DNA of 64,000 nucleotides, taken from NCBI GenBank assembly GCA_963969495.1, contig OZ018325.1:204130739-204194738 (forward strand). The letters are read 5' to 3'. Under the pieces are notes generated by a model, which saw only the letters and a list, made by a program, of their open reading frames with translations, had not been told where the DNA came from and made no database searches. The position numbers and the translations under genes were made by a program. The DNA comes from Ceratothoa steindachneri. Its lineage: Eukaryota > Arthropoda > Malacostraca > Isopoda > Cymothoidae. Positions 60,301-64,000 of this stretch are shown here, in pieces; the first letter of the stretch is position 1, and each line of letters opens with the position of its first letter.

Positions 60301-63300
60301 CGTGCTGGTGTCGCCCCTGGTTCTGCCCAAGACGCCACCCTAGAGGGTACCACATTTGGATACTTATCGCCACGCCTCTGCTCCCAAAGCTTGTACGGCG
60401 CCGGGAGTATTGCGTTCGACCTTTTTGGAGCACACCTCGTGTCACGATGGAACCGTGCCAGTGTATACGGATGGCTCCAAGTCCCAAGAGGGGGTGGGCT
60501 TCTACGCCGTATCCCCTCTGTTTGAAGTCAGCGGGGGTCTGCCAGGCGCTGCGTCTGTCTTCACGACCGAGCTGGTGGCAATACATAATTTGGTACGGGA
60601 GATTACTCGACGTGCCCTGTTTGGAGACCGGATTGTGATCTATAGCGACACTCAAAGCGCCCTGAGTGCTCTCGGGGCATTGGAATCTGGGCAACTCCTG
60701 GTTCGCGATATCCGTGACGCGACGGTTTTGGCGAGCCGGGCGGATGTTGAGATTATCTTCTGCTGGGTTCCTGGACATGTAGGAATTGCGAGGAATGAGC
60801 GCGCCAAAGAGTCTGCGAGGACTCTGCGACCGGACCAGCGTTTCGCTCTTCCTCACACCAACTACATGGCAGGAATACGGGCAGCTCTTCCTGCTGCTTG
60901 GCAAAGAAGATGGGAGACGGTCGTAGGGAACTTAAAGTTGCGTGCCATTGCGCCGTGACTGTTTCCATGGACCTATCCCCCAATGCCGCGAGGGCTTCAG
61001 GTTGCTTTATGTCGTCTCCGAATTGGGCACACTCGCGGGACGCACCACCATTTGATGGAGCGCTCGCCAGCGCCTTTCTGCGACGTCCGCGTTGTCCCCC
61101 AGACTGTTCGGCACATTCTTGTCGAATGTCCCAGTCTGGGCGATCTTCGCGCACGTTACCTGTTGCGGTACCGGGATGGGCGGGGTTGCTACCGCCTGTC
61201 CCTTGTACTCGGGACGAGTGCGTGCTCATTGACTGGTAGACTTTTTCGGGGAGGCCGGCCTTCTTCCTTTTTTTTTAACTTGATTTTGTTTTGTTTTTTT
61301 GTGATTGTTGTTTTCTTTGTAGGTTGCACGCTCGTGCACCGGGGAAAGGGGGACCTCCCCCCGCCGCCGGAGCTTGCTTCTTAATTGTTGTCATCTTCCC
61401 GTTTTATCGTTGTTTTGTTTTCATATTTTTATTTTAAAGTAGCCTAGAGCTAGGCTGTGTGATTGCGGCGACTTATGCCCAAGTGGGTAGTCGCCAGATG
61501 AGCTCCTAAAATTAAAAAAAAGAAGATTGCTACTATTGCCACTGCTTCTGCGATACGAATCCCTCCTGTAGACGTGCAAATTCGGGGTTACCCGAAGTCT
61601 GTATGTTGCTCCAAGGCCACACACGATAAGCCCAAATCGTGTGTGGACAAGTGTGTCAATTGCGGAGAGCCGCACTCTGCTGCTTCGAAGCATTGTGGTG
61701 CGTATCCTTGAGAAGGAAGTCCTGGCCGTTCAGGCACAGGTTCGTCTCTCATTTCGCAAAGCTAAGGACTTGGTTCTGGCGCACCAGGCGTTGCCTCGGA
61801 CGTCTTATGACTCAATGTTGAGAAAGACACCCTCCGCTCCTGGCCCCTCCAGACTTACGAGCTCGGTCATTTCCCCCTCCATTCGGAACCCTTCTGCGTG
61901 TTGTACTTATCCCGTGCGCTTTCCTGGTATAGCTGGCGCCATAAAGGGTTCATACCCAGCCCCGGCTAAAACCAGGGCTCCCCCCAACTTGCCTAATGTT
62001 TCCAGACGGAGGGAGGAAAAGACTCGCATGGCGAGTCCAACCTCCCCCGATCAGTCCTCGAAGGCGACAGCGCCCGGAGTTCTGCCTACCGGAAGCGTAC
62101 GGCCATTTCCGTGAGGGTCTTCTTTTCAAAGATGGCCCCCGCATCTACTCCGAGCTAGGCCTGGAGGGCATATTTCTTCAATGGAATTGACGCGGACTCC
62201 GGGCCAACTGGGAGGAGTTGCGAAGGCTCGTCTTGTCCCGTTTCCCGTTAGCTATCTTTTTTTAGGAGACTGCTGGACGCGTTCTCCCTGCCCACCCTCC
62301 CTCCCTGGGTATAAGTATTTTGCGACCATACCACTACGGGATGGGGGACGGTCAGGAGGATGCTCCATTTACACCAGGCATGATGTCTCCGTTCTTCACT
62401 TTGCTTTAGAAACCTCCTTCAGGCAGTAGCTATGCAGCTGCACCTGGATAGGTGGTATACCTTTATTTCTGCGTACATTGCACCGTTAGCCGACTTCGAC
62501 GCGGGGAACTTCTGCCGGGTCGTGGCACGGTCGCCGAGGCCCTTTCTCTTGCTCGGGGATCCGAACGGTAAACACCCCCTCTGAGGGGGTGGCCCGTCGG
62601 GGGGAGGCGGGCCGACGCCAGAGCGCGCTTCCTTAATGCCTATTTGTTTTTTGTTTTTTTTATTTTTTATCTGTCCTTTTTTATCGTTTTGTTATTTACA
62701 TATTATTGATTTTTTTAGTATAGGCCTAGTAGTACGCTGCGATGAGTATGGCGACTTTTGCCCTAGTTGGCAGTCGCCAGATGGGCTCCTAAATTAAAAA
62801 CAAAATTACTAATTAATATTATATTCAGTCAAGAAATAAGCTGTGTGTGGTGTGGGGGTGAATAAGGTGTTGTAGTATTAGAGTGTGGTCTTGACCTTGA
62901 ACAAGTGTGATGGTTATAATTTGAGTGTAGAAGTGCTGACCTTGGTGTATCGTAGTGAGACCGGTATGGAAGGTGAAGGAAATATTTTGAGTGAAAGCAG
63001 TTCCAACGGGCAACTTGAGAGGCATGCTTGCTGTGCAAAAGGTGGATAGAGTATGGAACGACTGGTTGAGATGTTTAGGGCGTGAATGGTGCTTGGATTG
63101 TTTTCTTGAGTGGTATGAGCATGTAAGAAGGCATTAAAGAGACTAAGACTTTTATCATCAGGGCATGCGAAGGGTTGGAATACCTCCTAAAAGGTGGTGG
63201 ATTGATGATATGAAAGAGTGTTTGAAGGAAAAAGGACTGACCCAGCCTCAAGTGGATGATATTGTGCATGGGTGAGGTTGTTCTGCCTAGAAATGAACTC

Positions 63301-63645
63301 AAGCTGGACCAGATACTACAGCACATAGCACTCCACCGCTGTCAAGTGTCTATTTGATGTGAGAGAAAAAAAATGATGTGTTGCTTTGTGTTTGGATGGG
63401 TCACTTGGTTTAAGAGGCATTGATGTGTGCCATTCCCACGTGAACACAGTTATGATAGGTAGAAAAATGTTTTATTTTCCTCTAATGTATTGAATAGGGG
63501 TTAAAATATATTAGAATTTCTCTTACCCTAAATTATCTCGTACTTGCAGCAATTGGCCGAAATCCGAGCTCTCCAATCGCACACAAAAAATCCCCTTCAC
63601 AGTGCCATTCTTCTGGTTTGGGTGGATTCCGCTAAGAAATTAAAT
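24000..63645 (+). CDS. Esyt2: Extended synaptotagmin (E-Syt), 5' and middle exons, gene continues to the right
   Basis: Exons: 24000-24326, 24757-24798, 25780-25994, 34145-34211, 35462-35607, 38408-38528, 51023-51193, one of three alternatives (52009-52097, 53882-53979, 55430-55527), 55676-55724, 56090-56179, 63550-63645. All junction phases agree, giving 471 codons with alternative a or 474 with b or c, without a stop. E-Syts are ER membrane proteins that tether ER to plasma membrane and move lipids through an SMP domain; C2 domains bind phospholipid, some with calcium. Visible here are a membrane hairpin, the SMP domain (VTFPDMERVEWLNK to VELKCPAPA), C2A (GVIRLQLIEAQNLLKKD on) and the C2A-C2B linker with the first C2B strand. 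The remaining C2 domains should lie beyond 64000. Arthropods typically have one E-Syt gene; the symbol is by homology. Introns are swollen by sense-oriented retrotransposons. Confidence 0.93.
24327..24756 (+). other. E-Syt intron, no element recognised
   Basis: AT-rich intron of 430 bp with GT/AG ends; nothing else was recognised. Confidence 0.8.
24757..24798 (+). CDS. Esyt2: E-Syt 42-bp exon, start of SMP domain
   Basis: It encodes VTFPDMERVEWLNK, the hallmark opening of the E-Syt SMP domain (vertebrate members have a near-identical PDxERxEWLNK). Phase 0 on both sides, acceptor tttcag, donor gtgagt. Confidence 0.95.
24799..25779 (+). other. E-Syt intron with weak repeat similarity
   Basis: No coding sequence. 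Bases about 25110-25180 resemble 38785-38860 (gtgttagtatatgcttagtg-type stretch), suggesting a shared dispersed repeat; the identity is too low to name it. Confidence 0.5.
25780..25994 (+). CDS. Esyt2: E-Syt exon: SMP domain, first half
   Basis: 71 codons plus two bases. Segments IIRQLWPYAGKFTRDL, NTIEPSIADALKAYKLSGF, KIILGDTPPRFSGMKVYDD and EIIMDGDF match the SMP helix and the first strands that line the lipid-binding groove. The acceptor is tccttgcag. The donor gtgagt at 25995 leaves phase 2, completed by the G at 34145 (Val). Confidence 0.95.
26050..26700 (+). pseudogene. Degenerate non-LTR reverse transcriptase fragment
   Basis: Pieces in two frames give an RT palm. LLVTLDISKAFNVINCHNLM carries the first catalytic Asp. 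A WLANYL-like segment and a VPQG-like segment (TSVSQGLYCSPHFNLYM) follow, and a Tyr-Ala-like box lies near 26580. The LDISKAF and NLYM spacing resembles jockey-group RTs rather than the CR1 or I-group elements here. No endonuclease is seen. Sense relative to the host gene. Confidence 0.6.
27071..29388 (+). pseudogene. I-group ORF1 of copy 2, 5'-deleted and broken
   Basis: The start codon is deleted. The central domain (KGNMIHQRRGLASAIGREP) is at about 28075-28130. A short deletion after it removes the KVTRFSDG segment. Three knuckles remain at about 28490-28660 (CVNCGQPHPASKQC in the best frame), with a stop inside the first. The Pro/Ser/Lys-rich tail is open (28598-29389) and ends at the ORF2 overlap. 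Confidence 0.8.
29389..33110 (+). pseudogene. I-group ORF2 of copy 2: EN, RT, RNase H, broken
   Basis: EN motifs LLGDLNGRHPLWGD and LHGSDHF lie at 29770-30030. RT palm pieces lie at 30840-31420; a TGA at 31420 follows LYVDDLSI directly, and stops occur near 30048 and 30849. From 31467 the frame is open for 547 codons to the natural stop (GLLPFI). This covers the RT C-terminus and an RNase H with VYTDCSKSQEG, AELVAIHHSV and IYSDTQSALSAL. The last catalytic-Asp segment is shortened to NERAKES. The C-terminal CDDCFVPQTVRHILVECP region is kept. Confidence 0.85.
33191..33263 (+). other. Conserved 3' UTR hairpins of I-group copy 2
   Basis: ggtgact pairs with agtcgcc around the cctaagtggg loop. The first hairpin (gcctagaactatgc) has lost some pairs. 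Confidence 0.55.
33273..34144 (+). other. E-Syt intron remainder
   Basis: No gene or named element was recognised. The intron ends in the acceptor ttttgtcttgcag before 34145. Confidence 0.6.
34145..34211 (+). CDS. Esyt2: E-Syt exon: SMP domain, middle
   Basis: One base plus 22 codons (YAGDCKFEVAISKIKAGIK to DLQ), corresponding to the vertebrate FVGNCEIDLEI...GVKSIQ strand pair. The donor gtaggt leaves phase 0. Confidence 0.95.
34340..34680 (+). mobile_element. Degenerate I-group ORF2 tail fragment
   Basis: The sequence parallels the C-terminal Cys/His region and 3' end of the I-group ORF2 (cacccagactgttcttacattcttg, then ggtcgctaccgc and cccttgtactcg) with many changes. No catalytic domain remains. 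Sense to the host gene. Confidence 0.7.
34709..35113 (+). mobile_element. Tc1/mariner-type transposon, internally deleted
   Basis: The left end cagtcatggcaaaagtttc and the reverse complement of the right end (cagtcatggccaaaggtttt) form imperfect terminal inverted repeats. Inside, about 34835-34915, a frame gives HTLGPIEKLWLILREI, matching the C-terminal (S)PDLNPIExxW motif of Tc1-type DDE transposases. Most of the transposase is missing, so the copy is non-autonomous. Confidence 0.75.
35462..35607 (+). CDS. Esyt2: E-Syt exon: SMP domain, C-terminal strands
   Basis: Encodes ISGRIRVVMKPLVRQIPLVG, LQVFFLNNPDVDFNLIGVA and DFFDMPGL. This corresponds to vertebrate GTMRVILEPL...PLVGALSIFFL...LLDVPGL. 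The donor gtaatc leaves phase 2; the Ser codon is completed at 38408. Confidence 0.95.
35761..35904. ncRNA. 144-bp multi-stem folded sequence, candidate structured RNA or foldback element
   Basis: The ends ATAGCGTA and TACGCTAT are exact complements. Just inside, GGCGAG pairs with CTCGCC. Further in lie a 9-bp stem (CGTCGCTGG with CCAGCGGCG, one G-U) and a 7-bp stem (TGAGTCT with AGACTCA, loop caaaaa). About 20 bases after the structure comes an A-rich tract (35925-35939). It may be a retroposed structured RNA, a MITE with short inverted termini, or an intronic fold. I know no family with this layout. Confidence 0.35.
36170..36370. repeat. Degenerate minisatellite
   Basis: Imperfect units built on tagatccactttgagc recur near 36180, 36216, 36265 and 36318 with spacers of about 35-55 bases. 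It is non-coding and lies in the intron before the exon at 38408. Confidence 0.65.
36440..37960 (+). mobile_element. Decayed I-group-related deletion derivative: ORF1 joined to 3' end
   Basis: The plus strand holds ORF1-like sequence throughout: Ser/Pro-rich part 36440-36720, then the central domain, ending with VKVELVRRKQ, FYCDKFPESVPDGWY and a first knuckle HCYCFGHTCLRRK at about 37370-37410. After the Pro-rich tail (about 37550-37650) it jumps to the C-terminal Cys/His region of ORF2 (PQTILRIHVEC at 37742-37770) and a 3' UTR with a gcaataggct-type motif. Endonuclease, RT and RNase H are absent. It is a different, older subfamily from copies 1-3. Confidence 0.65.
37961..38407 (+). other. 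E-Syt intron remainder
   Basis: Nothing was recognised. It ends at acceptor ccccacag before 38408. Confidence 0.6.
38408..38528 (+). CDS. Esyt2: E-Syt exon: end of SMP domain
   Basis: One base plus 40 codons: DILRSIVIEQIANMMVLPNR, then YPIQLVEHIDVVELKCPAPA. LPNR and the V..L..P.P end are typical of the SMP-C2A border. Acceptor cccacag, donor gtgagt, phase 0. Confidence 0.95.
38529..39206 (+). mobile_element. Intron segment with degenerate RT fragment
   Basis: About 38940-39060 gives WWYFILQQLHNIGLLGPLAL and FISNFVKDHLVG. This matches the RT segment after the first catalytic Asp in the old I-related element at 47180-50050 (WRYFILQQLYNMGFLGPW). gatcatttggtggg is repeated at about 38910 and 39030. 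The rest is unassigned. Confidence 0.55.
39207..39219 (+). repeat. Left target-site duplication of I-group copy 3
   Basis: tgctcttgaatca repeats exactly at 46179-46191 after the poly-A tail. Confidence 0.95.
39220..39751 (+). promoter_or_regulatory. I-group 5' UTR, presumed internal promoter region
   Basis: This non-coding leader lies between the element's 5' end and the ORF1 ATG and is shared with copies 1 and 2. Elements of this kind carry their Pol II promoter internally within the 5' UTR (family knowledge). No specific core element can be proved here. Confidence 0.4.
39752..42208 (+). CDS. I-group ORF1, gag-like RNA-binding protein, intact
   Basis: 818 codons from an ATG in CACCATG context. 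Residues about 1-340 are Pro/Ser/Lys-rich with a basic patch (KKKKTKKTQKTKKTRG). About 350-510 form the conserved central domain (FEPAGFKRFLVIRSTDGTM, YSIEDITLELADHGAVKVE). Three zinc knuckles follow from about residue 516: CYYCHRFGHTNRSC, CVNCSKVAHDKSKSC and CVNCGEPHPASSKQC. The rest is a Pro/Ser/Lys-rich tail. The protein should bind element RNA and form the ribonucleoprotein particle. Its 3' end overlaps the ORF2 frame by about 100 bases in another frame. It is the only undamaged ORF1 in the window. Confidence 0.93.
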   Translation: MPMYEKKQKPQPPTSPKTSTEPPSGSSTEKMEVPPLVLAQGTLHNSLTGEEAYSSPTPTGVGDSPSPPSLEVLSGTSLSPAAVPPLLSKGTAKKASRQPIADRPSCKRLGRANPLRGEREARPLRSLPSKDLLARILNLAGVKACASPHHLTSDNTAKGTCDVLGGDGQLEAPPVIDMVLEETQPQTVGPSMGGNSGSAPSTEPESAPMQGPPQMAEGSEAVEGGEGSPPTGAPTTTRTFSISERDLAEAGPSGLGTSAGGGEKRVHSPPSSPKKKKTKKTQKTKKTRGSSPSAGAAGTDGSATTLVGDQAKIGTSGPSTPSCAEPMTTTKTKNAQGGASMTSGPLIQRLPGVFEPAGFKRFLVIRSTDGTMLSKGNMIHQRRGLASAIGREPKVTRFSDGSLLANAANPAEAAKISALRTLHGTPVSVTPHSTMNFVKGVVYARELVDYSIEDITLELADHGAVKVERVMRKQGGASRPTPTLFVTFDCDKLPESVRAGWYRYRVKAFVPLPRRCYYCHRFGHTNRSCRRAKSGSPEVCVNCSKVAHDKSKSCVAKCVNCGEPHPASSKQCGAYLLEKEILAVQAQDRLSFREAKDLVLARPALPGTSYASIVRKAPSAPGPSRPTSTVVSAPIRSPSVGSTQPGRSPGKAGGKKGSYPAPAKTRAPPSSPSVTVSRKAKRPRASTESLDSQEATPLKMVARPSSGVPKAVPRKEDSNKGASAPLPTPRGGASGSETVVPRKEGPPPPKPQRPPKVSRRREEKTRMASPTSPNKSSKATAPSALCPANSARGSAPGKRTAIPVRVFNSRRAPASPPS
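42106..45936 (+). pseudogene. I-group ORF2 of copy 3: EN, RT, RNase H, two frameshifts
   Basis: The endonuclease (GIFLQWNCRGLRANWEEL, LLGDLNGRHPLWGD, HGSDHFP) runs from about 42205. An extra C in a C-run at about 42837-42841 shifts the frame. RT follows in the second frame: LTSCVCKLMEKLV, FFDLEKAYDTAWRYGI, EEGVPQGSVLSVTLF and LYVDDLSISFG. A missing A at about 44339 (ctagg versus ctaagg in copies 1 and 2) shifts it again. The third frame is open to the stop at 45936 and holds RNase H (VYTDGSKSQEGVG, AELVAIHHSV, IYSDSQSALSAL, VGIAGNERADEGAK) and a terminal Cys/His motif (YCNDCVVPQTVRHILVEC). The start is unclear; 42106 is the first ATG in frame. The two changes make this copy inactive unless they are sequencing errors in homopolymers. 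Confidence 0.92.
46080..46155 (+). other. Conserved 3' UTR hairpins of I-group copy 3
   Basis: gccta/taggc forms the first hairpin. ggcgact pairs with agttgcc (one G-U) around atgcccaagtgggt, which can itself pair cccaagtggg. tagccta and ccagatgggctc are near-invariant flanks, followed by poly-A. Confidence 0.65.
46179..46191 (+). repeat. Right target-site duplication of I-group copy 3
   Basis: Exact repeat of 39207-39219 immediately after the A tail. Confidence 0.95.
46231..46536 (+). other. Unrecognised 101-codon ORF
   Basis: A Cys/Lys-rich open frame (VKMEKRKMCGRYIAPDLP, CICGHWGRENTQFSRC) with balanced composition. It is not recognised. It sits between the young copy 3 and an old ORF2 tail, so it may be a piece of a decayed mobile-element protein; no splice evidence ties it to the host gene. 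Confidence 0.25.
46738..47140 (+). mobile_element. Degenerate I-group ORF2 tail and 3' UTR
   Basis: It starts with TAFCRLRT-like sequence, then LMERSPALYCHHCVV, a disrupted HIxxEC motif and cccttgtactcagg. It ends in a 3' UTR with tagtagcctagtactcggct and a ggcagcgactt segment. It is more diverged than copies 1-3. Sense to the host gene. Confidence 0.7.
47180..50050 (+). pseudogene. Old I-related ORF2: EN, RT and RNase H remnants
   Basis: Fragments appear in the expected order: EN pieces at 47330-47560 (LLTRHFNAFNLWYHE, then VDVSFCSTDFQPA), RT at about 48120-48330 (LFDLVKAYTTVWRYFILQQL) and RNase H at 49160-49550. The RNase H shows a YTDWLKINGGIAAF-like strand, SILSRAELVTIKLALHA and FCWLLGHSNI then GNEMADKL. 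Many stops and frameshifts are present. The RNase H keeps the GNExAD catalytic segment. It is a distinct, older relative of the I-group family. Confidence 0.65.
50051..51022 (+). other. E-Syt intron, unassigned; includes an unknown 98-codon ORF
   Basis: An open frame at 50241-50537 (plus) with an overlapping minus-strand frame shows no recognisable motif. The intron ends in the strong acceptor cacacctttctttctcag. Confidence 0.5.
51023..51193 (+). CDS. Esyt2: E-Syt exon: C2A domain, first half
   Basis: 57 codons: GVIRLQLIEAQNLLKKD, GMGKSDPYCIIRLGAQKF, then NNTVNPRWNFVCE. The KKD and KSDPY aspartates are the loop-1 calcium ligands of a type II C2 domain. It ends at the conserved NPxWN(E/F) turn. 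The donor gttggt at 51194 leaves phase 0, feeding the alternative exon set. Confidence 0.95.
51194..52008 (+). other. Intron before alternative exon a
   Basis: 815 bp, no element recognised; ends in a C-rich acceptor cttgtgctccag. Confidence 0.7.
52009..52097 (+). CDS. Esyt2: E-Syt C2A alternative exon a
   Basis: 29 codons plus two bases: YLSDETSGQSLMFEIFDLDD then GPAKDEFLG. It aligns with vertebrate GQELEIELFDED...KDDFLG. It supplies calcium-loop 3 with a D-x-D pair and a following acidic residue. Entry phase 0, exit phase 2, donor gtgagg (strong). It is the most canonical of the three versions. Confidence 0.92.
52098..53881 (+). other. Intron between alternative exons a and b
   Basis: 1,784 bp without a recognised element. 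A spurious 49-bp AG/GT-bounded segment at 53374-53422 does not fit any phase with C2 sequence. Confidence 0.7.
53882..53979 (+). CDS. Esyt2: E-Syt C2A alternative exon b
   Basis: 32 codons plus two bases: AICEVTRRQTIPIECWDWDA then NIPGAKKDDYLG. Same entry and exit phases as exon a. Loop 3 is longer by three residues and basic (GAKKDD), and Trp flanks the calcium-ligand Asp (CWDWD). Acceptor cttcgctctag; the donor gtacag is the weakest of the three, which fits regulated use. Confidence 0.9.
53980..55429 (+). other. Intron between alternative exons b and c
   Basis: 1,450 bp, AT-rich, no element recognised. Confidence 0.7.
55430..55527 (+). CDS. Esyt2: E-Syt C2A alternative exon c
   Basis: 32 codons plus two bases: FPCYSDSIVAADKISFVVFD then SDLVSQDDMLDG. 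Acceptor gcatttcag, donor gtaaga (strong), same phases as a and b. It keeps F-D-x-D and D-D of loop 3, but the usual FLG before the splice is MLDG. It is the most diverged version, with a different strand preceding the loop. It is not in a long simple ORF, so it is easily missed; support is phase, length (98 bp, as b), splice sites and C2 pattern. Confidence 0.85.
55528..55675 (+). other. Short intron after alternative exon c
   Basis: 148 bp; ends in ttttttccatacctaag. Confidence 0.8.
55676..55724 (+). CDS. Esyt2: E-Syt exon: C2A continuation
   Basis: One base completes Arg after AG from any of the three alternatives. It then encodes ANLDVQSINSAGVVDM, the strand and turn after loop 3. Donor gtgagg, phase 0. 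Confidence 0.92.
55725..56089 (+). other. E-Syt intron, nothing recognised
   Basis: 365 bp, AT-rich with a long T-tract before the acceptor ttcttattaaag. Confidence 0.8.
56090..56179 (+). CDS. Esyt2: E-Syt exon: end of C2A
   Basis: 30 codons: WVPLSEAKSGRLHIRATWLD then LSSVMGTLDE. It matches vertebrate WFTLDEVPKGKLHLRLEWL, the last C2A strand. Phase 0 on both sides. Confidence 0.95.
56180..57109 (+). other. E-Syt intron, unassigned
   Basis: No gene or named element was recognised. Balanced-composition stretches at 56380-56560 and 56820-56960 may be old repeat pieces. Confidence 0.5.
57110..57385 (+). repeat. A-tailed structured repeat, SINE candidate
   Basis: Several local hairpins are visible: aggac/gtcct (57107-57123), cattgggg/ccccaatg around a 17-base loop (57130-57162) and gtggac/gtccac (57217-57243). 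It ends in gaaaactaaaaaaaacaaaaaaaa, a retroposed-style tail. There is no clear A/B box. An overlapping 92-codon frame is probably fortuitous. Family unknown. Confidence 0.35.
57420..58194 (+). mobile_element. Decayed I-related deletion derivative
   Basis: ORF1-like pieces (about 57560-57850; then EVLAVHPA and RGQEIGS-like sequence at 57985-58035) are followed by a jump to an ORF2 C-terminal remnant (ccacatgttgtttcaatgtcc, the HIxxECP region, at about 58130-58155). It is then abutted by element X at about 58195. The architecture resembles that at 36440-37960. Confidence 0.5.
58195..59180 (+). mobile_element. I-group element X, first part (ORF1, 5'-truncated)
   Basis: It begins in ORF1 at the equivalent of EAPPVIDMVLEE and runs through the basic patch and the central domain (KGNMIHQ, ELADHGAVKVERVM) to the first Cys of the knuckles (tgctactact, 59171-59180). 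The same ORF1 coordinate resumes at 61528 after nested copy Y. Frameshifts and small deletions are present, for example near 58895. Confidence 0.8.
59171..59180 (+). repeat. Left target-site duplication of nested copy Y
   Basis: tgctactact matches tgctactatt at 61528-61537 (9 of 10). Confidence 0.65.
59200..61250 (+). pseudogene. I-group ORF2 remnant in copy Y: RT and RNase H
   Basis: RT pieces sit at 59200-59960. RNase H starts with VYTDGSKSQEGVGFYAVSPL at about 60450. The C-terminal region PQTVRHILVECPSLGDLRAR is at about 61095-61160. Stops occur at 59326, 59347, 60341 and 60956 and there is a deletion around 59505. Not functional. Confidence 0.8.
61436..61508 (+). other. Conserved 3' UTR hairpins of copy Y
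   Basis: gcctagagctaggc is a perfect hairpin. ggcgact and agtcgcc pair fully around atgcccaagtgggt. Confidence 0.65.
61528..61537 (+). repeat. Right target-site duplication of copy Y
   Basis: tgctactatt, one mismatch from 59171-59180; ORF1 of X resumes here with gccactgcttctgcgatacg. Confidence 0.65.
61528..62797 (+). mobile_element. I-group element X, second part: ORF1 3' end, endonuclease start, 3' UTR
   Basis: It resumes at the first zinc knuckle (degenerate), passes the third knuckle CVNCGEPHSAASKHC and the shortened Pro-rich tail (61880-62110), and enters ORF2. The endonuclease is kept to GDPNGKHPL at about 62575. It then joins GC-rich sequence and a 3' UTR with ggcgact/agtcgcc pairing and an A-rich tail. 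The rest of EN, RT and RNase H is deleted, so X is a non-autonomous deletion derivative of a divergent subfamily. Confidence 0.8.
62798..63549 (+). other. E-Syt intron with a possible RT C-terminal remnant
   Basis: About 63155-63270 gives MRRVGIPPKRWWIDDMKECL and KEKGLTQPQVDD. This resembles the basic 'RPxxRWxDxxKEDL' tail seen at the C-terminus of several non-LTR reverse transcriptases. No palm domain is present. The rest is unassigned. It ends in the acceptor tcgtacttgcag. Confidence 0.4.
63550..63645 (+). CDS. Esyt2: E-Syt exon: linker and first strand of C2B
   Basis: 32 codons: QLAEIRALQSHTKNPLHSAI then LLVWVDSAKKLN. It corresponds to vertebrate ...LSSALLILYLDSARNLP, the start of C2B. 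Donor gtgagt, phase 0; the gene continues past the window. Confidence 0.95.
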
Positions 63646-64000
63646 GTGAGTGTTTATTTACTTTTCCAACCACCTATTCATTACACTTGTTTTGGTTTAA
63701 GGAAAAAAAATGAGGCTTTTCTTATATTTGTTCTCTTGTTTCTATACGATTTACTCTAAGGCTGATTGAAAGTATAACACTGTGGAGTCATCCTCTTGCC
63801 ACCTTCAGTGGTAAACAAAAGGTCTTTATTTAGTTATCACCTATTTGAAGTGTTATCAGTCTCTTTATCTCACTTGAAATAATCTGGAGATAAGGTGTGC
63901 GTTTTTTGCGGTTCTGATGTGTGTTAAATCTTTTTCTTAATATTTTTTTTCCTCTAAACTGGTTGTTTGGTTATGTCTTAAGACCATAAAAAAAGAATTA
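63646..64000 (+). other. Start of next E-Syt intron
   Basis: No exon or element was recognised to the end of the window. Confidence 0.6.

Larger units (their letters stand above)
59182..61527 (+). mobile_element. I-group copy Y, 5'-truncated, nested in X
   Basis: It begins in the RT at ctggacagcggaggcc and contains the rest of RT, RNase H, the C-terminal Cys/His region, the 3' UTR hairpins (61436-61508) and an A-rich tail. RT motifs include EQEEGVPQG and a damaged YVDD (tgatctctt after tacgtggacgactt). RNase H has VYTDGSKSQEG, IYSDTQSALSAL and NERAKES without the last Asp. Truncation at the 5' end is typical of incomplete target-primed reverse transcription. Confidence 0.85.

Overview
The window looks like arthropod nuclear DNA, most likely from a crustacean and possibly a decapod (inference). 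The signs are spliced exons with GT/AG borders, very long (TA)n and (GATA)n microsatellites, and dense non-LTR retrotransposons. No bacterial features, rRNA or CRISPR arrays are visible.

The only clear host gene is an extended synaptotagmin (E-Syt, Esyt2-like). It lies on the + strand from 24000 to beyond the right edge of the window. I place eleven exon positions: a membrane hairpin, the complete SMP lipid-transfer domain, C2A and the start of C2B. One position, encoding C2A calcium-binding loop 3, exists in three alternative exons (52009-52097, 53882-53979, 55430-55527). All three enter in phase 0 and leave in phase 2, so exactly one can be used per mRNA. This is the most interesting biology in the window.

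Region 1-24 kb is upstream or 5' intronic DNA made of repeats. It holds a (TA)n tract, an unrecognised minus-strand ORF, the 5' end of an LTR retrotransposon (tRNA-Lys-type primer binding site and broken gag), a cluster of CR1-type elements (esterase ORF1, EN-RT ORF2) in both orientations, one full-length I-group element nested in a CR1 copy, a diverged tandem repeat, and a decayed LTR-element integrase.

Region 24-64 kb is the host gene. Its introns are loaded with relatives of the same I-group element (ORF1 gag-like with zinc knuckles; ORF2 endonuclease, reverse transcriptase, RNase H). There is a rearranged old copy at 26789-33272 and a nearly intact copy at 39220-46178 with perfect 13-bp target duplications. 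At 58195-62797 a 5'-truncated copy sits inside another. Older decayed relatives lie at 34.3, 36.4, 38.9, 46.7, 47.2 and 57.4 kb. All intronic non-LTR pieces I could orient run in the sense direction of the host gene. Other intron contents are a deleted Tc1-type transposon, a 144-bp strongly folded sequence followed by an A-rich tract, and an A-tailed structured repeat.

The retroelements form one layered history: old decayed families, then the I-group family, with nested insertions giving the relative order. The host coding frame is uninterrupted at every exon I could place.
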